A stretch of 64,000 bases of DNA from Actinomadura macra NBRC 14102. Its GTDB lineage: Bacteria > Actinomycetota > Actinomycetes > Streptosporangiales > Streptosporangiaceae. The stretch covers positions 310,001-374,000 of the forward strand of contig NZ_BCQT01000010.1 in assembly GCF_001552215.1 (NCBI RefSeq), given 5' to 3'. This document shows positions 44,141-53,395 of this stretch, in pieces. The number at the start of each line of letters is the position of its first letter. Position 1 is the first letter of the stretch. The notes below the pieces were generated by a model. It was not told the DNA's origin, did no database searches, and worked only from the letters and a program-made list of their open reading frames with translations. The position numbers were made by a program, and so were the translations under genes.

Positions 44141-44726
44141 AGAGCCCCCTCCTCTCGCGGGACGCGCCCCCCGCGGATAACACGGCGCGCCAAGGCGATC
44201 CGATAGCCCTTGCATCTGATGATCTAGAAATGCGGCGCGCCCGCCTTGCGTTTTCACCGCCCAGTCTAAAGGCCGGCCCGGGCATTCAACTGGGAAACCG
44301 AGAAGGGCCTGTCGCCAGGGAGATCAAATTCGAAGAAGAAGTCGGAATGACGATCAAGAAGGTGCTCATTCGCTCGCCGGAAGTCATCACGCCGTAGATC
44401 GGATGGCGGAAGAAGTGAACGCGTACACGCCGCTGCGGTGAGCGATCTGCGGCTCGGTGATGAGGTCGGTGTCCAGACCTGCACACGATTCCTGGTTCCC
44501 GGTGGCCTGTTGGTAATCCGGTTCGAAGTTCTCGTGTTGTCGTTGCCCAGCCGTATGACACGCTGGCCGGTGCCAGCGCAGCCGTCTGACGGACGGTGCC
44601 CGGCGGACGACAATCGGAGCGGACGGGCCGCACGCTTCGGCCGGTCGGCGGCACTACCTCTGTGAGCGCGCCGCGGAGAAACCCGCCCGGCGGTTTGTCA
44701 GGCCTCCGACTCCGAAAGGGACCGCC
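44141..44726. other. Gene-poor stretch of 586 bp
   Basis: It lies between the leftward EACC1 gene and the rightward 67-aa membrane protein gene. It presumably holds both promoters. A 16-codon frame (44347-44397, MTIKKVLIRSPEVITP) is the only peptide that stands out, and it is weakly supported. I see no hairpin or repeat. Confidence 0.4.
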
Positions 44727-44930
44727 ATGGATGCCTCCCCCCCGTCCCCACCGTCGCCCGATCCGCTGCCGGTGCGGTGGGCGCTGATCTTTATGGGCGC
44801 CCTCGTGGCCGCCGCCCTCGTCGGCGCGCTGACGCTCGTGGAGACCGCCAGTTGGCCGGCCGCTCTGCTGGCGGCGCTGGGCGCCGGCGGGACCGCGATC
44901 CTGGCACTGCATCAGACCCTGGCCGCCTGA
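44727..44930 (+). CDS. Small two-helix membrane protein, 67 aa
   Basis: A Pro/Ser-rich N-terminus (MDASPPSPPSPDPLPV) precedes two hydrophobic helices, WALIFMGALVAAALVGALTLV and WPAALLAALGAGGTAILAL. An AAAGGG ribosome-binding site precedes ATG 44727. It lies 30 bp before the sigma-factor gene, so it is probably co-expressed. Function unknown. It could be a membrane partner or a small toxin-like peptide, but neither can be shown. Confidence 0.6.
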   Translation: MDASPPSPPSPDPLPVRWALIFMGALVAAALVGALTLVETASWPAALLAALGAGGTAILALHQTLAA

Positions 44931-44960
44931 CCGGCCGGCCACCCGGATCGAGGAGCAGGA

Positions 44961-45542
44961 ATGGTCGAGGACGACTCCGAAAGCGGGATGACCGCCCCCC
45001 GAGCAAGTCGGCTGCGGTCCGACGTCGCAAGCGAGGACGCCGTCCGGAACAAGACGGCCCGGGACGTGGAGTTCGGGCTGTTCTATACGGCTGACATGCC
45101 CAGGCTCGTGAGTTTCCTGGTGGTCCAGGGCGCCCGCCCCGCCGTCGCGGCCGAGTTAGCCCAGGACGCCATGACGGAGGCTTACCGGCAGTGGGATCGG
45201 ATCGATGCGCCCCGCGCCTGGGTCCGGACCGTCGCCTCGCGGGCGTGGTGGCGGCGCGCCGGAGACGACAGGGCCGAGGTCCCTTACGACGAGTTGCCCG
45301 AACCGGGCACGCTGCTGTCGGAGCGGGAGTCCGCCGAGATCGAGACCCGGCACACCTTTCTGGCCATGGTCCGCGACCTGCCGCAGAACCAGCGCCAGAT
45401 CATGGCCTGGACCTACGACGGCTACCGGCCGACCGAGATCGCCGCGCTGCTGGGCAAGGAACCCGCGACGGTGCGGTCCGCGCTCAGGGAGGCACGGGCG
45501 GCCCTGAGGAAGAGGTACCCGCGCACTCAGGAGACGCCATGA
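44961..45542 (+). CDS. ECF-type RNA polymerase sigma factor
   Basis: A 193-aa sigma factor. The region 2-like segment is AAELAQDAMTEAYRQWDRI with RAWVRTVASRAWWRR. The region 4-like helix-turn-helix is DLPQNQRQIMAWTYDGYRPTEIAALLGKEPATVRSALREARAALRKR. ATG 44961 follows GAGGAGCAGGA. Its stop overlaps the TPR gene start (ATGA). No classical zinc-finger anti-sigma gene is adjacent, so the coupled TPR protein may control it. Target promoters unknown. Confidence 0.88.
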   Translation: MVEDDSESGMTAPRASRLRSDVASEDAVRNKTARDVEFGLFYTADMPRLVSFLVVQGARPAVAAELAQDAMTEAYRQWDRIDAPRAWVRTVASRAWWRRAGDDRAEVPYDELPEPGTLLSERESAEIETRHTFLAMVRDLPQNQRQIMAWTYDGYRPTEIAALLGKEPATVRSALREARAALRKRYPRTQETP

Positions 45543-47140
45543 CCACGTCAGAAGCGGACGAGGCGCCCTCCGCCGTCCCGCGCCAGCAGGACCACGAGCG
45601 CCTCCTCGCCGACCTGGCCGGCATGCTGCGCATCGAGGAGGGGCTGGCACGCATCCTGCCCGCACCCGTCGGCGAGCCCTGTACGCCGGGCCGGGCCGAC
45701 GCGACCATCACGGAACCGCACTGTGACGCGTACGCGGACCTGGTCACCGACCTGCGCAGGGCACTGCACGTGCCTGAAGGGCTGGCAGAGATCCTGCACA
45801 CCGAGCGCGGGCACAGCGATCTGGTCACCGGCCTGGAAGCCTCGCTGGACACCGCACGCGGGCTGTCGGACATCCTGACTCCCGGCCCGGCCGTCCGTGG
45901 GGCCGCCCCTGGCCGGGAAGGGACGGACGTCCGGACGGGGCGCACTCCAGCGGGGACGCCGGTAGACCGCTCGATGGCCGAGGACTTGGCGAGAATTCAC
46001 GCCGCGCCCGATCACCGCCGGCTCCTCTTGCGCGCCGCCCATTTCCATCCCTACCTGCAAAGCGCGAGACGGGAGCTGCGCGACGTCCGCGAACACTTGG
46101 CCGCGATGTCTTCGGAGGGGCACCGGGGCGGCTCCCGCCCGTCCGGCGTCGTGGCCGTCCTCGCCCGTCAGCAGGCCCTGATGGCGCGGGCGGCCTCTGC
46201 GCTCGCGGATGCCCTCACCGGCACGCGCCGTCCGCCGAGCCCCCCTCCCTCTGCCGCGCTGGAGGAGAGCGAACTCTACGGTGAGCTCCTGACCGCCGCC
46301 GCCACGGCCGACGGGAGGCTGACCGAGGAGGAGCTCGACCGGCTCCTCGGGGTACGTCCGAGACAGGCATCCAGCAATGGCGTTGCGCCGGACGCAGCCG
46401 CCGCCGACACCGAAACACTCACGCGCTCGGCCTGGCGGCTGGAGCAGAGGGGAGAGCACCGGGACGCGGAGCGGCTGTACCACCAGGCGGCCGTTGCGGG
46501 AGACCGCAACGCGCTGTACCTCCTGGCCGGGCTGCGGGAGCAGGCGGGAGACCAGGCGACCGCGGAGCTGTTGTACCGTCAGGTATTCGACTTCGAAGCC
46601 AGCTACAGCGTGTCGTCCCGCCTTGCCCTCATGCAGCAGCGGGCGGGGGATCTTCAAAGCGGTGCGCGGATGCTCCAACAGGCCGCCGCCATTGCGAACG
46701 CGGCGGTGACAGCGCACTCGCAAGATGAGGCGGCGTCCGGGCTGGAGCCCGCCATGACCGCCGGTGCCGTCCGGACGCTACGGCGGTCGGCGGACGAGCT
46801 GGCCCAGCTGAACGACCGGCTGCTGGACGGCATCGATGTGCCGGGACCCGGTGACCGCCAGGAATGCCTGGACCTGGCGGACGATCTGGCCGCGATGATG
46901 GACCAGGCATGGCGAGCGCTGTCCGACTTCCGAGGAGCGGACCTGCGCCCGGCGGATCCGAAGATCCACCTGGAGGATCTCGACGGGGTCACCTGGTCGA
47001 ACGCCACGGCCGTCTCCGGCGCGACCCGATGGCCCGCGGCCCTACGGGATCTGGTGCCCGAGCACTCGTTCCCAGCGGACGATCCGGAGGCCGGAGTCCT
47101 CGTCATCCGGTTCGGCGCAGCAGTGAGCGCGAGGTGCTGA
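45539..47140 (+). CDS. TPR/Sel1-like protein coupled to the sigma factor
   Basis: A 533-aa protein. The N-terminal 125 residues hold three similar segments ending EEGLARILPAP, VPEGLAEILHT and ARGLSDILTPG. A central helical part has a DRLLGVRP linker and TPR-like repeats (RSAWRLEQRGEHRDAERLYHQAA, ALYLLAGLREQAGDQATAELLYRQV). The C-terminal tail has pentapeptide-like LRPADPKIHLEDLDGVTWSNAT followed by RWP, a terminal motif common in actinobacterial repeat proteins. No TM helix. It is likely a scaffold or regulator of the sigma factor, inferred from the overlap only. Confidence 0.65.
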   Translation: MTTSEADEAPSAVPRQQDHERLLADLAGMLRIEEGLARILPAPVGEPCTPGRADATITEPHCDAYADLVTDLRRALHVPEGLAEILHTERGHSDLVTGLEASLDTARGLSDILTPGPAVRGAAPGREGTDVRTGRTPAGTPVDRSMAEDLARIHAAPDHRRLLLRAAHFHPYLQSARRELRDVREHLAAMSSEGHRGGSRPSGVVAVLARQQALMARAASALADALTGTRRPPSPPPSAALEESELYGELLTAAATADGRLTEEELDRLLGVRPRQASSNGVAPDAAAADTETLTRSAWRLEQRGEHRDAERLYHQAAVAGDRNALYLLAGLREQAGDQATAELLYRQVFDFEASYSVSSRLALMQQRAGDLQSGARMLQQAAAIANAAVTAHSQDEAASGLEPAMTAGAVRTLRRSADELAQLNDRLLDGIDVPGPGDRQECLDLADDLAAMMDQAWRALSDFRGADLRPADPKIHLEDLDGVTWSNATAVSGATRWPAALRDLVPEHSFPADDPEAGVLVIRFGAAVSARC

Positions 47141-47158
47141 GGCGCGAACGCGCAGGCC

Positions 47159-47191
47159 GCACGCGAGCCGGGGCGGGCCCGGCTCGCGTGC
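47159..47191. terminator. Bidirectional terminator hairpin
   Basis: A perfect 14-bp stem (GCACGCGAGCCGGG at 47159-47172 with its complement at 47178-47191) and a 5-nt loop, exactly between the ends of the convergent TPR and pentapeptide genes. Confidence 0.8.
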
Positions 47192-47201
47192 CGGCGGCGC
47201 C

Positions 47202-47720
47202 TCACTCCGTCCCTGTCGCGGTTCGCAGGTCCGCCTCCTTCACTCGCGCCCCGGCCAGGCTGGCGTCGGTCAGATTCGCGCCCTTGGGGCGTGCGCCCGT
47301 CAGGTTCGCGCGGTCGAGCCGCGCGTTGTATAAGTCCGCGTCCCTCAGGTCGGCGCCGTTGAGGTTCGCGCCCGACAGGCTCACGGTTATCTGGCCTTCC
47401 CGCGTCGCACGCAGGGCGAGATAGGTCGTCGTCAGGCTCGCGATGGTGAACAGGACTCCGAGGCTGAGCACGACGGTGTTGACGGATTGGTGCCGGGTCT
47501 GGCGGCGCTGGTTTTGCAGATCGAGCCGCTCTTTCACCGTCAGGCCAGAACTGTCGACCTCGACGATCTCCGAATCGCTCGCGCCGCGCAGAAAGGCCGG
47601 CCGGCGACGCCGTCTCACACCGGACTCGGCCCCGACCAGGACGGCGCGGGGCGGCGGCGGTGCGCCCGCCCCGTCACCGTCCCCGGTGTCTCCCCCTCGC
47701 TGCGGCATGCGGCCCCCCAT
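47202..47720 (-). CDS. Membrane-anchored pentapeptide-repeat protein
   Basis: 172 aa. The N-terminal half is basic and disordered. One TM helix (SVNTVVLSLGVLFTIASLTTTYLAL, about 80-104) is followed by about 45 residues of pentapeptide repeats of A(D/N)LxX type (LSGANLNGADLRDADLYNARLDRANLTGA). This short solenoid would face outward or inward depending on topology. Pentapeptide domains mediate protein contacts. An alternative start is ATG 47708. It ends at the terminator shared with the TPR gene. Confidence 0.75.
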   Translation of the reverse strand: MGGRMPQRGGDTGDGDGAGAPPPPRAVLVGAESGVRRRRRPAFLRGASDSEIVEVDSSGLTVKERLDLQNQRRQTRHQSVNTVVLSLGVLFTIASLTTTYLALRATREGQITVSLSGANLNGADLRDADLYNARLDRANLTGARPKGANLTDASLAGARVKEADLRTATGTE

Positions 47721-47859
47721 GCTGCCGTGCGGACGAGTTCACCAGAACACTCGCAGATGACGCCGCACACTGCTTTTCATTCGCTCTTGAGGCCACCTGT
47801 GGTCGCGGTCAGGAACCGGTTCTGAGGGTGAATACCCGGAGCGGGTCCTGGCGCGATCT

Positions 47860-48087
47860 TCAGGAGAATTGATCGTCTGTCGAACGGAGCCGCTCTCGGG
47901 TCATTCGTTCGACGAGGATCGGGACGAAGTCGCGGATGGGCTTGTCGTCGAAACGGCGATGGACGGCGGTCACCGCCTCGGTCACCTGGAGGTCGCTGTA
48001 GGTGTCGGCGAACGACTTCCTCAGGCGATCGGCCACCTCCTTCAGAGCCTGTGTCTCGCGAACTTCCGGATCCACTTGTGCGGCCAC
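47860..48087 (-). CDS. Three-helix-bundle dimerization-domain protein, 75 aa
   Basis: All-helical: ALKEVADRLRKSFADTYSDLQVTEAVTAVHRRFDDKPIRDFVPILVERMTRERL matches the three-helix bundle found at the N-terminus of some actinobacterial arsenate-reductase-like phosphatases, here as a stand-alone protein. Function unknown. It lies 39 bp after the luciferase-domain gene on the same strand. Confidence 0.6.
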   Translation of the reverse strand: MAAQVDPEVRETQALKEVADRLRKSFADTYSDLQVTEAVTAVHRRFDDKPIRDFVPILVERMTRERLRSTDDQFS

Positions 48088-48126
48088 CGCATATCCCCTC
48101 GGGTCAGCGATTGACGTTCCTGTCTT

Positions 48127-48516
48127 CTACACTGCCGCCGTCATGGCGTGGGGACAAGGGGTAATTGTGGGATGTGGAGCGGCCGGCCCCGTGATATTGG
48201 CTTTGATGGCCACGCTTACCAGAGAGACGAGGAGGATGACGTCACTCGCGCCGTCCAGCCGGACGCGGACCCATCCACCAGGCTCCATGATCACCTGGGA
48301 GCAGTCGCTCAGGGCCTCGGCCATCCGCTGCACCACCGGGAGGGTGAGCAGGACCTCTGCCTCGTCTTCGCTGTGCAGATGCACGATCTGGTGTGTGCGT
48401 AAGGCCAGTGCGTTGCCCGCGCCGTCGTCTGCCTGGCACACCGTCAGCGCGGGCCAGCCGCGCAACTGTCGTAAAGCTCGGTCGGCGAAGCCTCTGTCGG
48501 GGAGGGGTGGGCCCAT
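48127..48516 (-). CDS. Luciferase-domain (DUF5519-like) protein
   Basis: A 129-aa protein. The segment IVHLHSEDEAEVLLTLPVVQRMAEALSD followed by GGWVRVRLDGASDVILLVSLVSVAIKAN matches the small luciferase-like domain DUF5519, widespread in actinomycetes and without a proven enzymatic role. ATG 48516 is the first supported start. The C-terminal 18 residues are unrelated tail. Confidence 0.65.
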   Translation of the reverse strand: MGPPLPDRGFADRALRQLRGWPALTVCQADDGAGNALALRTHQIVHLHSEDEAEVLLTLPVVQRMAEALSDCSQVIMEPGGWVRVRLDGASDVILLVSLVSVAIKANITGPAAPHPTITPCPHAMTAAV

Positions 48517-48627
48517 GGCTCCAGGTTCGTGTATGGACCACGCAATCCGACACCCCTTCGCCCCGAATCGTTACTAACCCGACCGCATTGAATTCACACG
48601 CTCACCACGTGTTGGACATTTGTGGCG

Positions 48628-49545
48628 TCAGCCCCGGACGGGGAACCGCCGGTCCAGCGCGATGTTGAGCTTCAGGACGTTGACGCGGGCCTCGCCCATG
48701 AAACCGAGGTCGCGGCCGTCCGTCTCGTCCTTCACCAGCGCCTCGACCTGGGCCGACGTGATGCCGCGTGCCTTGGCGACCCGCCTGACCTGCAACGCGG
48801 CGTAGGCGGGCGAGATGTGCGGGTCGAGCCCGCTGCCGCTCGCGGTGACCGCGTCGGCCGGGACGGCGGGCCGCGCGGGCGCGTCGCCTCTGATCGGGAC
48901 GGTCAGGCCGGCGGCGTAGTCCTCGCCGAACCGCGCCAACTCGACCGGGACGCCGTTGTAGGTCGCGAGGAACGGGGCCTTCACCACGCCCTCCTCCTCG
49001 TTGAGGCTGACGACCCGGGTCGGGTGCGGGACGGCGCCGGCCGTGGTGCGGGGCCCGAAGACCGCGAGCACGGCGCCGACTCCGCCGGGGGTGCAGAAGG
49101 GCCGCGCGCCGTTCACGCCTTCGAGCTCTCCGACGGCCTTGCTGCGGGCGCAGACCTGCGTGAGCAGGCTCTGCCGTGCGTTCTCGTCCGCCTTGCCGGT
49201 GGTGACGAGCCGCGGGTCGGGCAGGGTGTCGACGACGTCCTCGGGGCCGAGGTTGCTCGCGGCGGTGGCGGTCGGGTCGTAGCCGTCGCCGGCGTTGGAC
49301 GGGCGGCTCTGGAAGTACCGCGTGAGCGGGTCGCCGTTCTCGGCGGTGAACGACTGGCCGATGATCGCGCTGCCGACCCTCGTGCCGTGCAGCGTGACGT
49401 ACGAGCCGTCGGCGTGGTCCTTCAGGCCGGGGATACGGCCGACCGCGAAGACGGCGAGCGGGTAGACGACGCCGAGCAGCACGGTCAGGACGAGCAGCGC
49501 ACGCAGCGCGGCCAGGTGCTGCCGGATCCAGCTGGGGTAACGCAT
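48628..49545 (-). CDS. kdpC: Potassium-transporting ATPase subunit C
   Basis: 305 aa, against about 190 in E. coli. The N-terminal TM helix is ALLVLTVLLGVVYPLAVFAVG. Conserved blocks are GSAIIGQSFT, YFQSRPSNAGDGYDPTATAASNLGP and the C-terminal SGLDPHISPAYAALQVRRVAKARGI. An insert of about 100 aa (about 120-225, including RTTAGAVPHPTRVV) interrupts the family core, as in other actinomycetes. KdpC assists ATP binding by KdpB. Its start overlaps the kdpB stop by 1 nt. Confidence 0.95.
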   Translation of the reverse strand: MRYPSWIRQHLAALRALLVLTVLLGVVYPLAVFAVGRIPGLKDHADGSYVTLHGTRVGSAIIGQSFTAENGDPLTRYFQSRPSNAGDGYDPTATAASNLGPEDVVDTLPDPRLVTTGKADENARQSLLTQVCARSKAVGELEGVNGARPFCTPGGVGAVLAVFGPRTTAGAVPHPTRVVSLNEEEGVVKAPFLATYNGVPVELARFGEDYAAGLTVPIRGDAPARPAVPADAVTASGSGLDPHISPAYAALQVRRVAKARGITSAQVEALVKDETDGRDLGFMGEARVNVLKLNIALDRRFPVRG

Positions 49546-51728
49546 CAGGACATCCCCGGGACGAATCGGATGATCAGGTCGATGAGCTTGATGCCGACGA
49601 AGGGGGCGACGATGCCGCCGAGCCCGTACACCGAGAGGTTGCGCGACAGGAGCTTCGACGCGCTGCTCGGACGGTAGGCCACCCCGCGCAGCGCCAGCGG
49701 GATCAGCGCGATGATCACCAGTGCGTTGAACACGACGGCGGACAGGATCGCCGACTGCGGGCTGTGCAGCCGCATCACGTTGAGCGTGTCCAGGCCCGGG
49801 TAGAGGCCGGCGAACAGCGCCGGGATGATCGCGAAGTACTTGGCGATGTCGTTGGCGATCGAGAAGGTGGTGAGGGCGCCGCGGGTGATGAGCAGCTGCT
49901 TGCCGATCTCCACGATCTCGATGAGCTTCGTCGGATCGGAGTCCAGGTCGACCATGTTCCCGGCCTCCTTGGCGGCCGAGGTACCGGTGTTCATCGCCAC
50001 GCCCACGTCCGCCTGGGCGAGGGCGGGGGCGTCGTTGGTGCCGTCGCCGGTCATCGCGACGAGCCGGCCGCCGTCCTGCTCCCGTTTGATGAGGGCGAGC
50101 TTGTCCTCCGGCCTGGCCTCGGCGAGGAAGTCGTCGACGCCCGCCTCCTCGGCGATGGCCCGGGCGGTCAGCGGGTTGTCACCGGTGATCATCACGGTGC
50201 GGATGCCCATCCGGCGCATCTCGTCGAAACGTTCCCGCATGCCCGCCTTCACCACGTCCTTGAGGTGGATGACGCCGAGCACGCGCGCCCTGCCGTCCAC
50301 GACCTCGCCGACCACCAGGGGCGTGCCACCGGCGGCGGAGATACCGTCCACCGTCCTGCCGAGTTCGGCGGGGACGGAGCCGCCCCGCTCGCGCACCCAC
50401 TCGGCGACCGCGGCGGCCGCGCCCTTGCGCAGCATGCGGCCGGGCCCGCCGTCCCCGGACGCGTCCAGGTCGACGCCGCTCATCCGCGTCTGCGCGGTGA
50501 AGGGCACCCATGTCGCGTGGGTCAGCTCGCCCGGCGTGCGTTCGCGCAGGCCGTGGTGCTGCTTGGCGAACACGACGACCGACCGTCCCTCGGGGGTTTC
50601 GTCGGCCAGGCTGGACAGCTGCGCCGCGTCCGCCAACTGCTCGTCGCCGACGCCACCCACCGGGGTGAACGCCGACGCCTGCCGGTTGCCGAGGGTGATC
50701 GTGCCGGTCTTGTCCAGCAGCAGGGTGTTGACGTCGCCCGCGGCCTCGACGGCCCGTCCGGACATCGCCAGCACGTTGCGCTGGACGAGCCGGTCCATGC
50801 CCGCGATGCCGATCGCCGACAGCAGCGCGCCGATCGTGGTCGGGATCAGGCAGACCAGCAGCGACACCAGCACGACGCCGGTGATGCCGTGGCCGTCCAG
50901 GGCGGGCGAGTCCACGGCGCCCGGGTTGCCGCCCTTGGAGTAGATCGCCAGCGGCTGGAGCGTGGTGACCGCCAGCAGGAAGATGATCGTCAGCGCGGAC
51001 AGCAGGATGTTGAGAGCGATCTCGTTGGGCGTCTTCTGACGGTTCGCCCCCTCCACCAGCGAGATCATCCGGTCGATGAACGACTCGCCGGGCCGCTGGG
51101 TGATCCGGACGACGATGCGGTCGGACAGCACCTTCGTCCCGCCCGTCACCGCGGACCGGTCGCCACCGGACTCGCGGATCACCGGCGCCGACTCCCCCGT
51201 GATCGCCGACTCGTCCACGCTGGCGATGCCCTCGACCACGTCCCCGTCACCGGGGATGATCTCACCGGCCTCGACCACCACATGGTCGCCGAGCCGCAGT
51301 TCGGGTGCCGGGACCCGCTCCTCGGCGGCGGCCGCGTGGCCGGCCGTCCAGTCGGTCAGGCGGCGCGCCACGGCGTCGGTCTTGGCCCGGCGCAGCGCGT
51401 CCGCCTGCGCCTTGCCGCGCCCCTCCGCCACCGCCTCGGCCAGGTTCGCGAAGACGACGGTGAGCCACAGCCACACGACGATCGCCCAGGCGAACGCGCT
51501 CGGGTCGAGCGCCGCGAGGACCGTGGTCCAGATCGCGCCGACCTCCACGATCAGCATGACGGGGTTGCGCCACAGGGTGCGCGGATCCAGCTTGCGCAAC
51601 GCGTCCGGCAGCGACCGGACCAGCTGTGCCGGGTCGAGCAGGCCGCCCTCGACCTTGCCGCCGCGGCGTGCCGGCGGCGGTGCAGGAGAAGGGGAGGGGG
51701 CGGACGCCTCGGTGGTCTGTGTCGTCAT
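49545..51728 (-). CDS. kdpB: Potassium-transporting P-type ATPase subunit B
   Basis: A 727-aa P-type ATPase. The phosphorylation motif is DKTGTITLGNR, the actuator loop is TGESAP, the hinge is GDGTNDAPALAQADVGVAMNTGT, and several TM helices are present. It energises high-affinity K+ uptake with KdpA and KdpC. ATG 51728 (MTTQTTEAS) is the start; the open frame running on to 53093 merely overlaps kdpA in another frame. It has a Pro/Ala-rich N-terminal extension of about 30 aa. Confidence 0.97.
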   Translation of the reverse strand: MTTQTTEASAPSPSPAPPPARRGGKVEGGLLDPAQLVRSLPDALRKLDPRTLWRNPVMLIVEVGAIWTTVLAALDPSAFAWAIVVWLWLTVVFANLAEAVAEGRGKAQADALRRAKTDAVARRLTDWTAGHAAAAEERVPAPELRLGDHVVVEAGEIIPGDGDVVEGIASVDESAITGESAPVIRESGGDRSAVTGGTKVLSDRIVVRITQRPGESFIDRMISLVEGANRQKTPNEIALNILLSALTIIFLLAVTTLQPLAIYSKGGNPGAVDSPALDGHGITGVVLVSLLVCLIPTTIGALLSAIGIAGMDRLVQRNVLAMSGRAVEAAGDVNTLLLDKTGTITLGNRQASAFTPVGGVGDEQLADAAQLSSLADETPEGRSVVVFAKQHHGLRERTPGELTHATWVPFTAQTRMSGVDLDASGDGGPGRMLRKGAAAAVAEWVRERGGSVPAELGRTVDGISAAGGTPLVVGEVVDGRARVLGVIHLKDVVKAGMRERFDEMRRMGIRTVMITGDNPLTARAIAEEAGVDDFLAEARPEDKLALIKREQDGGRLVAMTGDGTNDAPALAQADVGVAMNTGTSAAKEAGNMVDLDSDPTKLIEIVEIGKQLLITRGALTTFSIANDIAKYFAIIPALFAGLYPGLDTLNVMRLHSPQSAILSAVVFNALVIIALIPLALRGVAYRPSSASKLLSRNLSVYGLGGIVAPFVGIKLIDLIIRFVPGMS

Positions 51729-53395
51729 CAGTGGATTCCTTCGGCGAGCGGCCCGAGCGCGAGAGCGGGCAGGAAGGTGAGCGCGACCAGGACGACCGTC
51801 ACCCCGACGACCATCCCGACGAACTGCGGCCGGTGGGTGGGCAGCGTGCCGTCCGACTCGGGCGTGCTGCCCTGCCCGGCCAGCGACCCGGCCAGGGCCA
51901 GCACGAACACGAGGGGCACGAACCGGCCGAGCAGCATGCACAAACCGAGCGCCGTGTCGTACCAGACGGTGTTGACCGTGACGCCGGCGAACGCGGACCC
52001 GTTGTTGTTCGACGCGGACGTGAAGGCGTACAGGATCTCGCTGAGGCCGTGCGGCCCGCCGTTCAGCATCGCGGCGCGCCCGCTCTGCGTCGCCATCGCC
52101 ACCCCGGTGCCGGCCAGCACCAGGATCGGCGTGATCAGGAAGTACATGGCCGCGAGCTTGATCTCGCGGGGACCGATCTTCTTGCCGAGGTACTCGGGCG
52201 TCCGCCCCACCATGAGCCCGGCGACGAACACGGTGATCACGGCGAGAATGAGCATCCCGTACAGGCCCGAGCCGGTGCCGCCGGGCGCGACCTCGCCGAG
52301 CATCATGTTGAACAGCGTCATCATGCCGCCGAGGCTTGTGTAGGAGTCGTGGAAGGAGTCCACGGCGCCCGTCGAGGTCAGCGTGGTCGCCCCCGCGAAC
52401 GTCGCCGAGTTCGCCACACCGAACCGGTTCTCGACGCCCTCCGTCGCGCCGCCGACGGCCGTTGGCACGGTCCCGTGGTGTGCGAGCTGGAACGCGTTGA
52501 GCAGCGAGATGCTGACGATCGCGATCGTCCCCATCACCGCGAGGATCGCGTAGCCCTGCCGGTTCTGCCCGACCAGCCGTCCGAACGTGCGGCAGAGCGC
52601 GATCGGGATGAGCAGGATGAGGAAGATCTCCAGCCAGTTCGTCCACGCGGTGGCGTTCTCGAAGGGATGCGCGGAGTTGGCGTTGTAGAAGCCGCCGCCG
52701 TTGGTCCCGAGCTCCTTGATCACTTCCTGGCTCGCCACCGGCCCGCCGGTGATCCGCTGCTCGCCGCCCGCGATCGTGGTGACCACGTGGTGGTTGGCGT
52801 CCCCGAAGTTCTGCACCAGCCCGCCGGCGATCAGCACGACGGCGCCGACGAACGCGATGGGCAGCAGAATCCGCACGCACGTCCGGGTCAGATCGACCCA
52901 GAAGTTGCCGAGGTTCGTGGTCCTCTTGCGCGCGAACCCGCGGATGAGCGCCATGGCGACGCACATGCCCACGGCCGCGGACACGAAGTTCTGAACCGCC
53001 AGGCCCGACATCTGCACCAGATGCCCCATCGTCGACTCGCCCGAGTACGACTGCCAATTGGTGTTGGTGACGAAGCTGACCGCGGTGTTCCACGCCTGGT
53101 CCGGCTTGACCGGCGCGAAGCCCAGGCTGAGGAGCAGGTGGTTCTGGAGCCGCTGGAGCCCGTACAGCAGCAGGACACCGACGGCCGAGAACGCCAGCAC
53201 ACTGCGGGCATAGGTCCCCCAGGTCTGCTCGGTGCCCGGATCGGCCCCCACCAGCCGATAGATGGCGCGTTCCACACGGCTGTGTCTCGTCCCGCTGTAG
53301 ACGCGGTACATGTAGTCGCCCAGCGGCCGGTAGACCGCGGCCAGGGCGAGGACGAGGGACCCGATGAAGAGGATCCCCGCGACGGTCGTACTCAC
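51728..53395 (-). CDS. kdpA: Potassium-transporting ATPase subunit A
   Basis: A 555-aa K+-translocating subunit with selectivity-filter-type loops: VTNTNWQSYSGEST, GTNGGGFYNANSAHPFEN and ASNNNGSAFAG. About ten hydrophobic helices. The GTG start at 53395 shares one base with the kdpF stop (TAGTG). Its stop shares one base with the kdpB start. All signature residues appear intact. Confidence 0.97.
   Translation of the reverse strand: MSTTVAGILFIGSLVLALAAVYRPLGDYMYRVYSGTRHSRVERAIYRLVGADPGTEQTWGTYARSVLAFSAVGVLLLYGLQRLQNHLLLSLGFAPVKPDQAWNTAVSFVTNTNWQSYSGESTMGHLVQMSGLAVQNFVSAAVGMCVAMALIRGFARKRTTNLGNFWVDLTRTCVRILLPIAFVGAVVLIAGGLVQNFGDANHHVVTTIAGGEQRITGGPVASQEVIKELGTNGGGFYNANSAHPFENATAWTNWLEIFLILLIPIALCRTFGRLVGQNRQGYAILAVMGTIAIVSISLLNAFQLAHHGTVPTAVGGATEGVENRFGVANSATFAGATTLTSTGAVDSFHDSYTSLGGMMTLFNMMLGEVAPGGTGSGLYGMLILAVITVFVAGLMVGRTPEYLGKKIGPREIKLAAMYFLITPILVLAGTGVAMATQSGRAAMLNGGPHGLSEILYAFTSASNNNGSAFAGVTVNTVWYDTALGLCMLLGRFVPLVFVLALAGSLAGQGSTPESDGTLPTHRPQFVGMVVGVTVVLVALTFLPALALGPLAEGIH

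Noticed and set aside
44347..44397. 16-codon frame MTIKKVLIRSPEVITP in the gap before the sigma locus
   Set aside because: Too short, no convincing ribosome-binding site spacing and no partner enzyme. Kept only as a note.
49545..53093. Apparent 1182-aa fusion in the kdpB frame
   Set aside because: The extra part upstream of 51728 is the wrong frame of kdpA. KdpB homology starts at MTTQTTEAS.
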